A stretch of 64,000 nt of DNA from Incurvaria masculella (Eukaryota; Arthropoda; Insecta; Lepidoptera; Incurvariidae), in NCBI GenBank assembly GCA_946894095.1, contig OX335642.1:13031021-13095020 (forward strand), read 5' to 3'. Below, piece after piece: positions 1 to 12,317 of this stretch. The position numbers and the translations under genes are program-made. The notes below the pieces were generated by a model, which had not been told where the DNA came from, ran no database searches, and saw only the letters and a list, made by a program, of their open reading frames with translations. Each line of letters opens with the position of its first letter. Within the stretch, counting starts at the first letter, position 1.

Positions 1-1857
1 TTTCCTAAATATACAAAAAATATCTTATACAGTGGAATAAATGCACGTTTAGATTTTTTTGACATCTATACTTATATCGATGATATACGTCTCTAAAAAT
101 TTGAATCAAAATCTTTAAGGGCTTATAGGTATCATGGATACGAGTTAAGTTATCAAAAAAATCAAAAGGTACGGACGTAGATCTCAGTTGATTTATAATG
201 TGCAAAATTTCGGAAAATATTTCTTAATTTGACTAAGGAAACCGGCGCGGCACGAGCCATTGCATGGAACTCGGTCACCTCATTATCCTCTTAAGGGCTT
301 GTCTTACTAGCTTGCAATCAATAACAGTATAGGATAATCGAGACTATACTAATGAAGGCCCTTTATGTAAAAGGCGAAAAGATCTTTCTCTTTATGAGTT
401 GGATAATTTGTCACGAATACGAGCTGTTCCACGTTTCGGACTCCATTCAAAACTGTAGGTCACTTTTCTTTTCTAGGTGGTAGGGTTAAGTTCGTATGGG
501 CACTATTACTTATTCTGTGGTATGGGCTGGTACCATCGCATTTAAAGAAAACATGGTCACAGCGGACGGTTGACTATGACGGTTACTAAGTTAAACAGAG
601 TAGACAACCGGTCGGTGTTTAGTTACATACATCGGTAACATATCAATGCATTTATTGCATTTCACGCCAACAGACACAACTTTTACGAACGAAATGTTCA
701 AAAATAATGCAAAATCGGTCAATATTAAATTAAAATTACGATAAGGCCAATACATCATTATGCTGTCAGATCATTTCTTATTTTTGATGAACATTCTATC
801 CTCTCACATCCACCATCCATCCACATTAAATTATTATTTATTGATCTGCATAAGCTTTGCATGTTTATCTTTAGCATTAACGATATACATATATTTATGT
901 GCTTAAAATTATTGTTTCTGTAAGATTAGTATTTTATTTTGGATGAAAAGTAGTTAAATAATAATAATAATGAAAAATAATAAACAATAAAGATATTGAC
1001 AAATAATAAGATAGTTTTTTTTATAATACTGGATCTGACATAGCATTTATATAGCATAATGTTTCAGCGTATGCTACAAATAAATAAATATTGTTAGTAT
1101 GGGATTGAACACGGCTGATACCACTTATAAAAATATGAATTTAATGAAACAAACACGTTATGTTAGACCACTCGGTCGAAAGGTTCAAGCGAACTTTCCA
1201 AAACACTTTGGCCTGCGGACTATCGAAGTATGCGTCACATACGATTAAAATAAATAAAAGTAAGATCCGGATACACGTTGAAAACATCGACCTGATTCTG
1301 CGTAGTGGCGCGTAGTACTCGACGATAAGCCGCTTCAGATACAGGTGCGCCAAAATATTCCCACTGAAAGCTGCTATCATCGCCGAAGGTGAGGCCGACA
1401 GGTCTTATCGATTCGATAACCTATTTTATAAAAACACCAGCGCTCAATTTTCAACATCTCAATTTAAGGCGGAAACAAGACTCAAAAAGTAAGAGTCAGA
1501 ATCGCAGAAGCCATTAAACGCATGGAAAATACTTATTTTTATTAATAAAATAACAAAAAGCAATTTCGTTTCATAACAAAACGATGAACGGTTGCCACCA
1601 CAATTTTATATTAAAGTATATAAATTACGTATTAGGTTTGGCATTCTTTTTCACCTTTTAGAACAATTACAAAAAATATATAAAGCTCTATAACGATAAG
1701 ATCAGATCAGATAAGATATATGTTTCTCTGATTGTTTTTTTTAAGACTAATTCAATGTTTTGTCACGTAAACGTAATAGAAACGCAGTTTGGGAATGGTT
1801 TACAAACTACTATACTAATTTTCATTAATTGTATGATACCTGTAATATATATGTATA
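1..1857. other. AT-rich intergenic DNA, no gene seen
   Basis: I see no supported gene here. Short open frames lack family motifs and are AT-rich noise. The 240-300 segment is locally more GC-rich but matches nothing I recognise. No tRNA-like or terminal-repeat structure was found. Confidence 0.5.
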
Positions 1858-2040
1858 TTCATCTATGGGTCGGAAAACTATGGAATTAACTCCCTTACGA
1901 GGTATTTCAACGTACATCCTTGGGTCTTTCAAACATGGTGTGAAGAAGCACCCGACCGGCCGGCATGGTTTTCGCAGTCCACCTCTAAGCTCGAAATCCC
2001 ATGGGCGTACGCCATGTGCCGCGCTTAGCATAAAAAAATA
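1858..2040 (+). repeat. Interspersed repeat A, copy 1 (LINE 3'-end-like)
   Basis: The segment starts 'ATCTATGGGTCGG', passes through 'TTTCAAACATGGTGTGAAG' and 'CATGGTTTTCGCAG', and ends in a short A-rich tail. The same ordered blocks recur at 5455-5670 and 10675-10860. Direction and tail suggest the 3' UTR of a non-LTR retrotransposon. The open frames on both strands inside it are not host genes. Confidence 0.6.
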
Positions 2041-4436
2041 ACATCAGTAAAATAATACATGTCTTTGACTCTAGTTTTAGTATTTTTGAAAAAATATCGT
2101 AAAATAAAAATAAATGTCCGATCGGATTTCCTCAGGGCTGTTAAAAAGTAAACAGACTTTCAAAAAAACGAAAACACGCAGAAAGAGATGTGCCGGTACG
2201 TGTAATAGTTGACTGATATTATTTAAAACGTCTAGCAAGTCGGAACAGTGGTTTTCAAATGACTTTCAAACTGCGACTTGAACCCGTTCGACTTTTAGTG
2301 ATGGTTCCATATGTAGTAATTTAGGACATTACTATAATTTAGATAATCACGGTAGCCAACACAAAGTAAGAAAAACAAATCATAATGATACAAATAAAAA
2401 TAGTTCTTTCCAAACTTGACTCATCTACTTTATGAACTTTTTGATAGATAACCCAAGTTACAACAAACAACACACACCAAAAACAATCCACCTACAATCA
2501 GCCTACAAATTCAGAAGTGGTTAAACAAAAATATGGTTTATATGAGAATTCCGAGCTTGCAAAAGTTCTGTGTTTCTTTCAATAATAAAAAAAACTTCTC
2601 TAAATTCATCAGAATACTACTCGGAACTAGGTTGTGAAACTAACTCAGTATAACTTCAGTATAACTTCTCAGAACAATAGAAATCTTCGCAGTCTGAATT
2701 GGACCAAGTCAGTGTTCGTGGTGATGAAATTGACAGGGATGTTTCATATTCTGGGGTTTCATACTCATGAGATTATACACCTATGTCACCGGTGAGTCAC
2801 AACTCTTTCGTACCCATGAAATGATAGCCACGAGTTACCCTAATGTTGTCCCCTTCTAATTATTCTAATTATAGTGCAATGACACAATATAAAATTTGAT
2901 GTTTGATGACATGAGGCGAAAGTGTCTCACTTTAATCGGTGACTAACTCGCTTTCGCTTTCCTGGGTATATTATATACTGGGGTTTATATAAATATTTGT
3001 GCAGTGTTAATTAATCATGAAAAAGCATTAACTAACTAATCCTAGCCCTTAACTAGCCCTTTTGTTATGACAAGACTAGAAAACAAGTTGATGCTAGCTT
3101 ATGATTAGTTTTTAAATCTTCAGATAATTGTTTAAAAATAGGACAAGTTTTTATTAACGTGTCATAGCTAGGTCACTGGTTATCAGTAGCCGAAGTGATT
3201 AATCTAGGCCAGTGCACAGGGCGTATTCGTTTACTCTCAGATAGTGAGATGTAGAAGCTGGTGAGTGTGAGTTTTATATTACGAAGGGATAGCCATTGTA
3301 CCACAAACAGGGCTAAGAAAAACATTAGCTCTCTGAGCTGTAGACCTCGTGAGTTTGTCTTTGCATAGCTTAAATGTTAATGGGCGCTACCGCCCGTTAA
3401 TATGTCAAAAAAAAACCTTTTTCAATCTATTAATGTTTTCATTATACGACTACTATCGATTTGCTTGGTCAGACAGACTGATTTTACTGTCGATGTCAAA
3501 GTCAGGTTTAGACTCAAGACTAAAAGCTAGCAGAAAATCGGTAATTTAAGCGCGCAATATCGGTCTCTGTTTGCTCCGCCAGTCCTTTTAGTCCTTTTTC
3601 TCCTCAATTTGCAGAAGGAGTTCACATAGTCCTGATTTTGGGAAGGCGATCACAATTAAAAGGAACATTATTCGAAATGGCTGAAATAAGATTGTTACAT
3701 TTTCAACCCCCTTGGCTACGTAATTCTGATAGATTTCCGAAAATTTAATCAACAAAAAAAAAACCATATAATTGTCGCAGGTGTGCCATACAATTTCACG
3801 AGAATCGGTTAATCGGTTAATCGGTCGAACGCATTTTTGCCCAAGCTTCACTTGTGCTTCGCTTGGTCAATATGTACGGACAACTTTGGTGCACGCTGAA
3901 ATAGGCCCATGGTGCACCAGAATATCTTACTACCCTCATCAAACGATTTAAACCAGCCTACTGGTTTAAATCATACGTACAATAATTTTATTACGTTTGC
4001 CAGGCCATTCTAATGCGCTTGTACTCATGGAAGTCTAGAACAACTAATTGAAAAAGATAAAAGTAATTCAATTACATTTCGGTTTCAGATGATGTCATCG
4101 CTGATTATTTTATGATGTGTTATCACACTTTAATTACAATAATTAGAAAGTAAAAACACTAGGATGACTCGTGTGAGAAGATTTCACGCTAGTAGCTGTC
4201 ATTCCATGAGTAAGGAAGTGTAAGTATTCAAGTGGGTTCCGGATCTGATGGTTCCTTATAAAATAAGCCTGCGAAAGATAAGTGCGAAGTGTGCACTTTA
4301 TCAGCTGAACACTGTTCAGTTGTGTTTAAGGTTTTCAGAATTTCAGTTACACGTTTTTTGTCAACAGATGCATAGAACTTGTTTGCATTGTTAATAAAAT
4401 TTAATTATTCGGTCTACCGGCGTACAGTTATCTCTT
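2041..4436. other. AT-rich intergenic DNA
   Basis: No gene can be supported. The stretch is AT-rich and its open frames are short and unrelated to known families. It ends where a degraded minus-strand LINE begins. Confidence 0.45.
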
Positions 4437-4790
4437 ACCAGCCGATTTTCTACATCGTTAATAACCTGCCAGACCTTCTTTGGATGTTTCTTATTTGTGC
4501 CTAGTTTTGAACTTTTGAAAGAGTTTGCGATGCTAAATCCATCTGTTAGCGCCTCTTTGTTTTCCCAGTTGTTTCTAATATCCCAACACTTAAAAGGATT
4601 GGAAAATAGTTATTTATGGCTAAGAATAAGGCCATATTCTGCAAGTAAATATAAGTATATTTCAGATCTTATATCAGTCGATATGACATCAAAATCTATG
4701 TTTATATCACCTGTAAGTATCTTAGCTTCCTCTTAGTTTTCCAACAGATTGTCGATGCAGTCAAGAATTACGTAAATGTCGGGTACGTAG
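4437..4790 (-). pseudogene. Degraded LINE fragment: endonuclease and pre-RT linker
   Basis: Read on the minus strand, the segment first encodes a block with GDINIDFD, which matches the GDFN-type signature of LINE apurinic endonucleases. After an internal deletion and stop codons it encodes NKKHPKKVWQVIND, the linker usually found just before the reverse transcriptase in CR1/L2/Jockey-like elements. The endonuclease-to-RT order is right for a LINE, but most of both domains is missing and the frame is broken. This is a relic. The clade is inferred, not proven. Confidence 0.55.
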
Positions 4791-5454
4791 CACCCGAAAT
4801 GTAGATAAGAAGAAGTAAGTATACTGTAACTGTACCGTCCTAGCCTACCCCCCGGGGAAGCAGCGTGATGATCTCTGAAAAAAACAAAATTTACACAACT
4901 CTGAAAAGTATCATACGATGGTGTCCAAAATATTCATTGCGAAATACCCCAAGTTTACTTAACCACGCAGCCTATCTCGTTGATCGATAGGTACCTTCTA
5001 GTTTATCAAACCTACTACGAAATTTGAAGATATGAGTCACGATTTCACATGTTTGGACAACTCACTTGAAGGCAGACTGTGGTTTGAATATCATGTTAAA
5101 AACTAGATTAAGTTACTTTTTAGTACCTACAAGCAAACTTAAAGTTAACAGAAATTCGAATAGTATTTAAAAAAAATTGCTTCGTAGCAACTTCAAAACC
5201 AAATTAAATTAATATTTAATCATAATTGCTTTGCAAATATCTGGATACAATTCATATATTTTTTTTTAAACGCATCTGAATTTAGACTCTCCAACTCCGA
5301 AGGTTTCTTTCTGTGTTCTACCGTCGCAACCATGGAGAATGCTCGACGGAGCTGCATAACTCTGTCCCCGTAACTCTTTTCTGCCATAACTCAACAAGGA
5401 ACAGAAAGCACCCTAACTGTCAATATGCCCAAAATAAAAACCAACCGATCCTCC

Positions 5455-5670
5455 AGACACTTTATCTATAGGGTCGGTAAACTATACTGAATGGGCTCCC
5501 CTATGTCTTGGTATTTCCCCCAAAGTCCAACCTGGGGTCCTTCAAATGTGGTGTGAAGAAGCACCTGGCCGGCCGGCGCATCGAAAGCTCATGGGCGTTG
5601 TCGGGCACCTCATATGTGAGGGGAGGGCGTAGGTACGCCATATGCCGCGCTATACATAAAAAATGAAGGG
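5455..5670 (+). repeat. Interspersed repeat A, copy 2
   Basis: It shares 'ATCTATAGGGTCGGTAAACT', a 'TGTGGTGTGAAGAAGCACC' block and 'GGCCGGCCGG' with the copies at 1858 and 10675. It ends with the same 'GCCATATGCCGCGCTA' segment and A-rich tail as copy 1. It is probably the 3' UTR of a 5'-truncated LINE. Confidence 0.6.
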
Positions 5671-6555
5671 AAAATCTAACCGCAAGAATTTCGAGTAAGT
5701 GGTTCTCAACTAAAAAGAGGTCAAGCGCCAGACATAATTACTCTATTGAGTTCCTTTTTCACATTATAACTCATTCTACAACAATTTAATTCTAATACAC
5801 AGTCGTTAATTACATTTCCATAATTTAAAACATTAAAACTGACTTCTCGAAGTTAGCGTCTTCAAAGATATCGACCTATAATTACCAAGCGCCCTCTAAA
5901 GTTCTCTTCAGACCGTCGAGAGAGTGTTGAACTCTGCCGTTAACTTTAACCCACATAATAAACTGGAAGTCAATAAGCCGCGTACCTAGACCAGACGTCT
6001 AGGTGGTGGGTGGGAGCGGCGGGCTTGCTTGCAGAAGTTCGCTCCAAAGTTTCAGTTCACGGTCGGTCCCGTGAAGCTACGCTGAAACAGCTGAACAGCG
6101 GAAACAGCTGAAATAACTTCACATGTTTACAACGGTTTAAACATGATGTTAACGGGCTTATGATCCAAAGTTTAACCAGGTATTACTGGTCATTACCAAA
6201 ATGTTGTCAAGATTTTTTTTGTTCGAAATAAGCCCAGGAATACGTGATTGACGTTTGGACCATATAACCGATAGACTCCTATACATGTACTAGCTGAGGT
6301 TTTCTCTCCGCTCGGATCAATTTCGTTGTTGACATTCACTCGAACGGAGCCCAGTAAAATGTGATTAGAAACCTTCAAGGGCGTGTTATTCAAACGGTTC
6401 GTTTAAAAAAACTGGAACTCCAAAACAGCGACATCTACCGGGTCCAACTACATCTAAGATACATGCAGGTGACCCCATAAGTGAAAATCTTTTTGTCATC
6501 AAAATCTGTCAAGACGTTTAGGAGGAGAAGAATCACGAACACACGCAAACCGGAA
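5671..6555. other. Intergenic DNA with LINE 3'-UTR-like scraps
   Basis: No gene is seen. The part at 6410-6560 contains a 'GTCATCAAAATCTGTCAAGACG' type segment, resembling 3' untranslated ends of lepidopteran RTE-like LINEs. The rest is unassigned. Confidence 0.35.
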
Positions 6556-6770
6556 TTTTATAAATTATATATTTTATTAGGTATGAACCCAACACACCGG
6601 ATTCCCGAAGGAATTAGGCACCATGCCCAGACCTTCGCTTAATGAGCAAAACACGGACATTGTTTTATTGATGGGTACCAAACCGGGCGGACTGAGCCTT
6701 GCCACCTCGTAGGCTTCCGATATATATAACTTACTAGATGCGGTACCCGGCTCCGCTCGGGTTAGTGTCG
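6556..6770 (-). repeat. SINE fragment (family S), partial
   Basis: Blocks such as 'CCGAAGGAATTAGGCACCATGCC', 'AAACACGGACA' and 'GATGGGTACCAA' are shared with the full SINE at 60825-61235. The tRNA-like head is missing. Orientation follows that full copy. Confidence 0.55.
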
Positions 6771-6999
6771 GCTAAATTATTTCATGGATAAAAAGTAGCC
6801 AACATGACTGATCAAAATATGGTCAAACTGGTCCAGGACAATGTATCCATCTACAAAATTTAATCAAGATCGTTCGAGCCGAAATAGCATGATTTAATGA
6901 GAAACATCCAATAATTTCCATTTAGAGCTTCGTTGATATTTGGTGGCTATTTAAAAAAAAAAGCATTTGCCGCCTTTCTGCACTTGCACTGCTGCATTG

Positions 7000-7580
7000 C
7001 TTACGTAGGTAAGTTTTGCGTGGACTTCAACCCACAGCCAGCCTCAACATCGAAAACAGTAACCCATCTCGAACCTGACTGCTCCCAGAGATGCTATGCA
7101 TTGATAAAATACGCACATAAATCGGGTAAGTGGTTCGCAAGTTATAAGAATTTAACACTCACTACTCACCCTTCTGGTAATGAAGCGTTATATTGTGTAG
7201 CTACAATCCGATGTAGATACAATCCGCATCTAAATCGAGTAACTGGTTCTCAAGGATTTTATTCTATTGGTCGCACCTCTGGCGATATAGCGTGATGCCA
7301 AGTAGGCCTAAAGTTGCGGGAAATACCAAGCCGTACTTCGGTACAATTAGTAAAAGTAACCTCCCCGCCGCTCCCCCCCTCCAGCCACCGCCCTCCCGCC
7401 GAGCCGTGCAGAGCATTGCAGTTTGTATGACAGCCACATCTTGGTGTAAGCAAAACTGAATTATATTTAGCCTATTCTAATTCCCGGGTAGTTAAATGTA
7501 CGTGTACTAAGTTTCATCTCATTCGGATAATTGGTTATAGAGTTATGGAGGAACATACATACTTACATACAGAAATGATT
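7000..7580. repeat. SINE- and LINE-derived fragments
   Basis: The block at 7020-7090 ('CAGCCAGCCTCAACATCG...CCATCTCGAACC') recurs near 10445 and 11385, where it belongs to SINE-like copies. The block at 7250-7580 ends with 'AGTTATGGAGGAACATACATAC', typical of 3' ends of lepidopteran LINEs. The two open frames in this stretch overlap only repeat sequence and are not called as genes. Confidence 0.45.
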
Positions 7581-7956
7581 TCTAAAAATCGTCAATTTAG
7601 TTTAAGTATCATAAAGAAAGTCTACAAACGTAATATCTTTAAAACAAAGCAACGTACTCCATGAACAACCCTTACAGATTTATTATTAGTATAGATTTTA
7701 CATTATTATTGCTGTTATGTTATTCACGTTAAAATAAATGAACCAAAACAACCAAAAAAGGACCAATTACTTACCTACCTACAGCCTATAATAATTTAAA
7801 TAAAAATTAAGTATCTTGGTGAATGAAACAAATGAACAACATGAAACAAAAACTGCCAATAACTAATCTTTGGCTTAATAAAGTACTATGCGTTTTTAAC
7901 AAATCCCTAGTGCCTTGAAAAGTCGCGCGTCTTCCCATTCCGTCGTCCATTTCTTC

Positions 7957-8285
7957 CCCCCCCCCCCCCCCTCAGCCGCCGCGCGTCGCACCGCCCGCCC
8001 CGCCCCCGCCGCCCGGCTCCTCTCCCCCTGATGTGAAGTAGCGCTACCGGCATCGTTTTCGCAGTCCCGTGAAAGTTCTTAAGCCCATGGGCACAATATC
8101 TTTATGAATTGTAGCCTATGTGTTATTCTGATGTATAAGCTATATTATTGTAAAGTTTCATTACAATCCATTCAGTAGTTTTTACGTGAAAGAGTAACAA
8201 ACATCCATCCATCCATCCATCCATCCATCCATCCATCCATTATTACAAACTTTCCCCTTTATAATATTAGTAGGATTTGAGAACT
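7957..8285 (+). repeat. LINE 3'-end-like repeat with polyC and (CATC)n tract
   Basis: A run of C at about 7957-7972 is followed by a GC-rich stretch. The unit then reads 'TTCAGTAGTTTTTACGTGAAAGAG' and enters an uninterrupted CATC/ATCC microsatellite at about 8203-8240. This arrangement is typical of RTE-type LINE or SINE ends in Lepidoptera. Confidence 0.5.
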
Positions 8286-8674
8286 AGCTTCGCCCCCATT
8301 AAAGTCCGGAGAAACCAGATAGTCTTTGCGTGGTGGTCCCTTGGAGGAATCAAGCGGTTCTCAAGTTATAAGCGGACATCATGTAAATAGATAAAGACAG
8401 AGACTCTCACTGAGTTGGATTCCATAAAAGTTTGTGATGTGATAAATTGACGAACAACTCTAGTTTTTTATATACCCTCAGAAATGCAGTACAAATATGG
8501 CCTTTTAGATTTTTGAACCTCTTTTTGTAGTTTGAGACCTCATATATTTTTTTGTTATCATCTGCATGGCGCAAACTTACAATATTCTACTAGATGTACA
8601 AAAAACATTTTGCCAGTTTTATATTTTTTATTGAAATTAGAAAATGTTTTTTGGAATCCGTGCGTATGTCCATT

Positions 8675-8940
8675 TTTAGGGATCCGTACCCAAAGGGTGC
8701 CAACGGAACCCTATTATTAAACCTCTGCTGTCCGTCCGTTCGTTCGTCCGTCCGTCTGTCACAGGGCTGTATCTCATGAACCGTAATAGTTAGGCAGCTG
8801 AAATTTTCATAGAGTATGTATTTATTTTGCTGCTATAACAACAAATAGGTAAAATTTAAAAATAATAAAAAAAAAATTTATTTAAATCTTGTACGATGGT
8901 ACGGACCCCTTCGTGTGCGAGTCCGACCTATGTCCTGGTA
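8675..8940. repeat. 'GGGTTCCGTACC' interspersed repeat, copy 1
   Basis: It opens with GGATCCGTACCCAAAGGG, passes a CCGT/CTGT-rich tract and 'CTGTATCTCATGAACCG', and closes with 'GATGGTACGGACCCC'. The opening and closing motifs are inverted relative to each other. Related copies lie at 9381 and 11750. Confidence 0.65.
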
Positions 8941-9380
8941 TGTCCATTAGGTATGTACAATTACGTATGTCCAACCGTCTGCCAAACACGTGTATTTACA
9001 TAATATATTTTTTTTGTTTTTACACTTTTACATTCCTTTTACTGTGTAACTTTTGGTATCACTTTACATTGGTTACCGTAAGGTTCCTCGCTTCACGTTC
9101 CGCGCGTCAACTTGTTGAAACAAACTTGTATCGCTCCACGGCCACTGCGGCCTCTGTGTGCGTGAGTCACCGAAACCGAAACTCTGAAAGTTGAATCGAC
9201 GTCGCCTGAAACTTTCAGCCGGGTTTCCCTTTCGTGGAGACGCCCGTATTTACGTCTCCCCGCCGCCCCTCTATCGATTTCCGCTCATGTTGTTATAAAG
9301 TTTGGGAGCTTCGTCATATGGTCCCAGATGCCCCAGATATCTATACCTATATATTAAAGCTGAAGAGTTTGTTTGTTTTT

Positions 9381-9680
9381 TAGGGTTCCGCACCCAAAGG
9401 GTGCAGGGTTCCGTACCCAAAGGGTGCCCACGGAACCCTATTACTAATCCGCTGTCCGTCTGTCTGTCACAGCGCTGTATCTCATGAACCGTAATAGGTA
9501 AGCAGCTGAATTTTCACAGAGTATGTATTTATTTTTCCGCTATAACAACAAATAGGTAATTTTAAAATATAATCAAAGTTACAGGGGGGCCCACATAAAA
9601 ACCTGATTTTTCATGTTAAATCTTGTACGATGATACGAAACCCTTTGTGTGCGAGTCCAACTCGCACTTGGCCGGTTTTT
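9381..9680. repeat. 'GGGTTCCGTACC' interspersed repeat, copy 2
   Basis: Same architecture as the copy at 8675: a doubled opening motif 'GGTTCC...CCCAAAGGGTGC', then 'CTGTCTGTCACAGCGCTG', then an end with 'CGAGTCCAACTCGCACTTGG' followed by 'CCGGTTTTT'. This closing segment is common in moth repeats. Confidence 0.65.
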
Positions 9681-10224
9681 ATCTCTGGAACTGTTCTAGT
9701 TTTTGATTAATTTCTAATTGATTTCTTGAGGAAGGTTCAATATTTAACATCACGCCACAACCCCAGGAGCCGCGACGCGGTGCGTGGGGGGGGGGGGGGG
9801 GCGAAGGCGCATTTTACCGTGCTGCGCTCGGGTGAAAGTCCAAAATGAAATTGACTCGAGCGGAGCCGGGAACCTCGGCGTTGTTATAAAGTTTGGGAGT
9901 TTCGTTATATAATCTCAGATGTCGTTTAAATGTTTGTGTGAACATGGAAAATACCTCCGTTTTATGTTAGGCGCGCCGTATGCCATACGCCAGGCACTTA
10001 CAAAGAGTAAGCTGAAGCCCGTGGGCTGTCGAAATTGCACATGTTCGTAGCACTATTATACTATACGCGCTATTTAGCAACCTGTAAAGTTCTTCCGTGT
10101 CGTTGGAGCTCGAGAATATCAATAGCAAGCGAATTCGTAAGCGATCGCCGGCGATACCGGTCTTGTATTAAAAAGTGGCAACGCCACCCCCATAATCTAG
10201 TTTGGGTTGCCTAATTCCACAAGT
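9681..10224. other. Repeat-rich intergenic DNA, polyG tract and fragment of hAT-like MITE
   Basis: A run of G occurs at about 9787-9802. The segment at 10070-10160 ('TAGCAACCTGTAAAGTTCTT', 'GCGAATTCGTAAGCGA') matches the interior of the hAT-like MITEs at 27584 and 54684, so a partial copy lies here. No terminal repeats were found for it. No host gene is visible. Confidence 0.4.
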
Positions 10225-10530
10225 ACAGTCGTGATGCCAGGACTTCTCTTATATTATATTGTCCGGCTGGATTGAAATGGATGAAAAACACGGACAATTT
10301 TCATTACCGCTTCGACTGGTTTGGACCGTCTTTCAAGCCGGTACCTACATGGTTGGTTAACGCCGTTGACGCGGTTCAAACCCGGGCGGAATTAACCTGC
10401 AGGAGGCGAGAAATAAACCTAGAGTTTAACGTAGAATTCGAAACACGGCCAGCCTCAATTGTCAAAAACGGTCACCCATCCAGAACCCGACTGCGTCCAT
10501 AGTTGCTCTACCTCGATTATCGTATAGCAA
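10225..10530 (-). repeat. SINE family S, degraded copy
   Basis: It contains 'GGATGAAAAACACGGACAATTTTC', 'CCGCTTCGACTGG' and 'CCCGGGCGGAATTAACC' in the same order as other family S copies, followed by the 'CCAGCCTCAATTGTC' block. The short open frame inside is repeat sequence. Confidence 0.6.
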
Positions 10531-10674
10531 GGGCTCATTTCACCTCATCTCCTGAAACAACGTTTAACGAGGCGCCATACCAGTTAGAATGATAAATAGT
10601 AATGGTACTTGCAAGATGTCGGGTAGTAGACATTTTTTATATGTTGAACGACATCACCGTGACCGCCACACATT

Positions 10675-10860
10675 GATCCTTCATCTATAGGGTCGGTAAA
10701 CTATGGACTCAACTCCCTGCCGAGATATTTCCCTCAAAGTACCTAATACCTGAGATCTTTCAAACATGGTGTGAAGCCTGGCCGGCCGCCATGGTTTTCG
10801 CAGCCCCCCTAAAAGTGCGAAAGCCCATGGGCGTCATCGGGGAGGTCCTAGCGCACGCGA
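10675..10860 (+). repeat. Interspersed repeat A, copy 3
   Basis: It matches copies 1 and 2 in order: 'ATCTATAGGGTCGGTAAACT', 'CTTTCAAACATGGTGTGAAG', 'CATGGTTTTCGCAGCCCCCC' and 'GCCCATGGGCGTC'. It is likely a truncated LINE 3' end. Confidence 0.6.
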
Positions 10861-11204
10861 GTTCGATAAAGGCGTCAGTAAATTTAAATATAAGTACAAA
10901 ATAACAAAAACTTTTAAACTAATTAAACTTGCTAATAACAAAAATTATATGTAGCCGTTAGGAGCTTATAACATTTAACAACTTACTTTTAACTAAAGTT
11001 TATACTTACATGATACTTTATTTAAAATCTATCATACATCATTTATCTGAAATCTGTACCTTTATTGTACCATTTTATTGTAAGACAACAGCTTGGTTAT
11101 TTTAAAATACAGATTTTTGCACGGATGGTTCTACCTGAAAGTCTTTTAGGAATATAAGTAGTTTCTGCTTAATTTCTTGCTATTCATGTTATAACAGGTC
11201 TGAT

Positions 11205-11500
11205 TATGCGCGTAGGTGTGATGGTATGTTCAAATTATAAGGGGTTGCCGCTTGAGGTCAGAAGCTTTGCTTAATAGCTTCGACCATCGTTCATTCAATG
11301 CGATGGTACCAACACCACGGCGGGATTAACCCTACCACCTAGTAAGTAAGGAAGGGGAATTACGTGGAATCCGAACCACGGCCAGCCTAAACGGTTGAAA
11401 ATGTTCACCCATCCAATCCAGAACCTAACGCGCTGAGAGGTGCTTCACCCAGTTTATCCAATCGCAAGGAGTCGCACCACTGGGCTACCGAGGCTGACAG
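11205..11500 (-). repeat. SINE family S, copy with tRNA-like head
   Basis: The middle carries 'GATGGTACCAACACC' and 'CGGGATTAACCCTACCACC', shared with other copies. At the 3' end the minus strand reads 'GCCTCGGTAGCCCAGTGGTG', which fits a tRNA A-box, as expected for a SINE head in minus orientation. Confidence 0.55.
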
Positions 11501-11618
11501 ATCAGTATCACAAAAAAATCTCTACGAACGGTCATTTTAATAAAACTGTTTATTACAATATTGCAATTAATGTATTATGCGTTAACTATTCAAATATACT
11601 TTTCCACGCAGCGTTTTA

Positions 11619-11668
11619 AGTGCGTCGGCGGAAAGCAGTGGTTCCGTACCGCTGAGGGCCGGGGGAGG
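11619..11668 (+). repeat. RTE-like LINE scrap
   Basis: The segment 'TGCGTCGGCGGAAAGCAGTG' followed by 'GTTCCGTACCGCTGAG' is nearly identical to part of the RTE-like C-terminal coding fragment at 30245-30497. Confidence 0.5.
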
Positions 11669-11749
11669 GAGTTAAGTTGTGACAATGTCGGTTAAACTTG
11701 TATGGGTTTTTGCGGTTGATAACGATGACAACTCATTTTTGACGATCTT

Positions 11750-12080
11750 TTTTAGGGTTCCGTACCCAAAGCGTGAAAACGGAACCCTATTACTAAGCCT
11801 CCGCTGTCCGTCCGTCCGTCCGTCCGTCCGTCCGTCCGTCCGTCCGTCCGTCCGTCTGTCCGTCTGTCACAGGGCTGTATCTCAGTAACCGTAACAGTTA
11901 GACAGCTGACATTTTCACAGAGTGTGTATTTATTTTGCCGCTATAACAACAAATAGGTAAGATTAAAAAAATATTAAAATTAAAGGGGGCTTCCATACAA
12001 AAAACGTGTTTGTTTTTTTTACGATGGTACGGAACCCTTCGTGTGCGAGTCCGACTCGCACTTGGCCGGTTTTTCCTGAT
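11750..12080. repeat. 'GGGTTCCGTACC' interspersed repeat, copy 3, with (CCGT)n
   Basis: This is the best-preserved copy. GGGTTCCGTACCC at the left is matched by the inverse GGTACGGAACCC near 12025. A long pure CCGT microsatellite lies at about 11805-11870. It ends with 'CCGACTCGCACTTGGCCGG' and a T run. The inverted ends and absence of coding sequence fit a short non-autonomous element. Confidence 0.7.
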
Positions 12081-12317
12081 TGCGGAATCGTTTTGAGTAC
12101 GAAGCAAGTTTTGAGTACGATATGTTGGACAATTTCCTTTGATATTTCATCTGATGAATTCACATATTCACGCAGCGGAATGCCCTCACAGCATAAAAAT
12201 TGTATTTCTTTCAAAAATATAAATGGTGTCCATACTCTCAGCAAGAATTTGCAATTCAGGATTAAATTTTACCTAGGATAATATCTGATTACTTATTGGA
12301 ATAAGTAAGTGGTTATA

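Noticed and set aside
6933..7295. 120-codon + strand open frame
   Set aside because: It spans SINE- and LINE-derived repeat blocks found elsewhere in the window; no protein family matches.
8200..8242. CATC repeats considered as a CRISPR-like or regulatory array
   Set aside because: It is a pure microsatellite at a retroelement end; no spacers.
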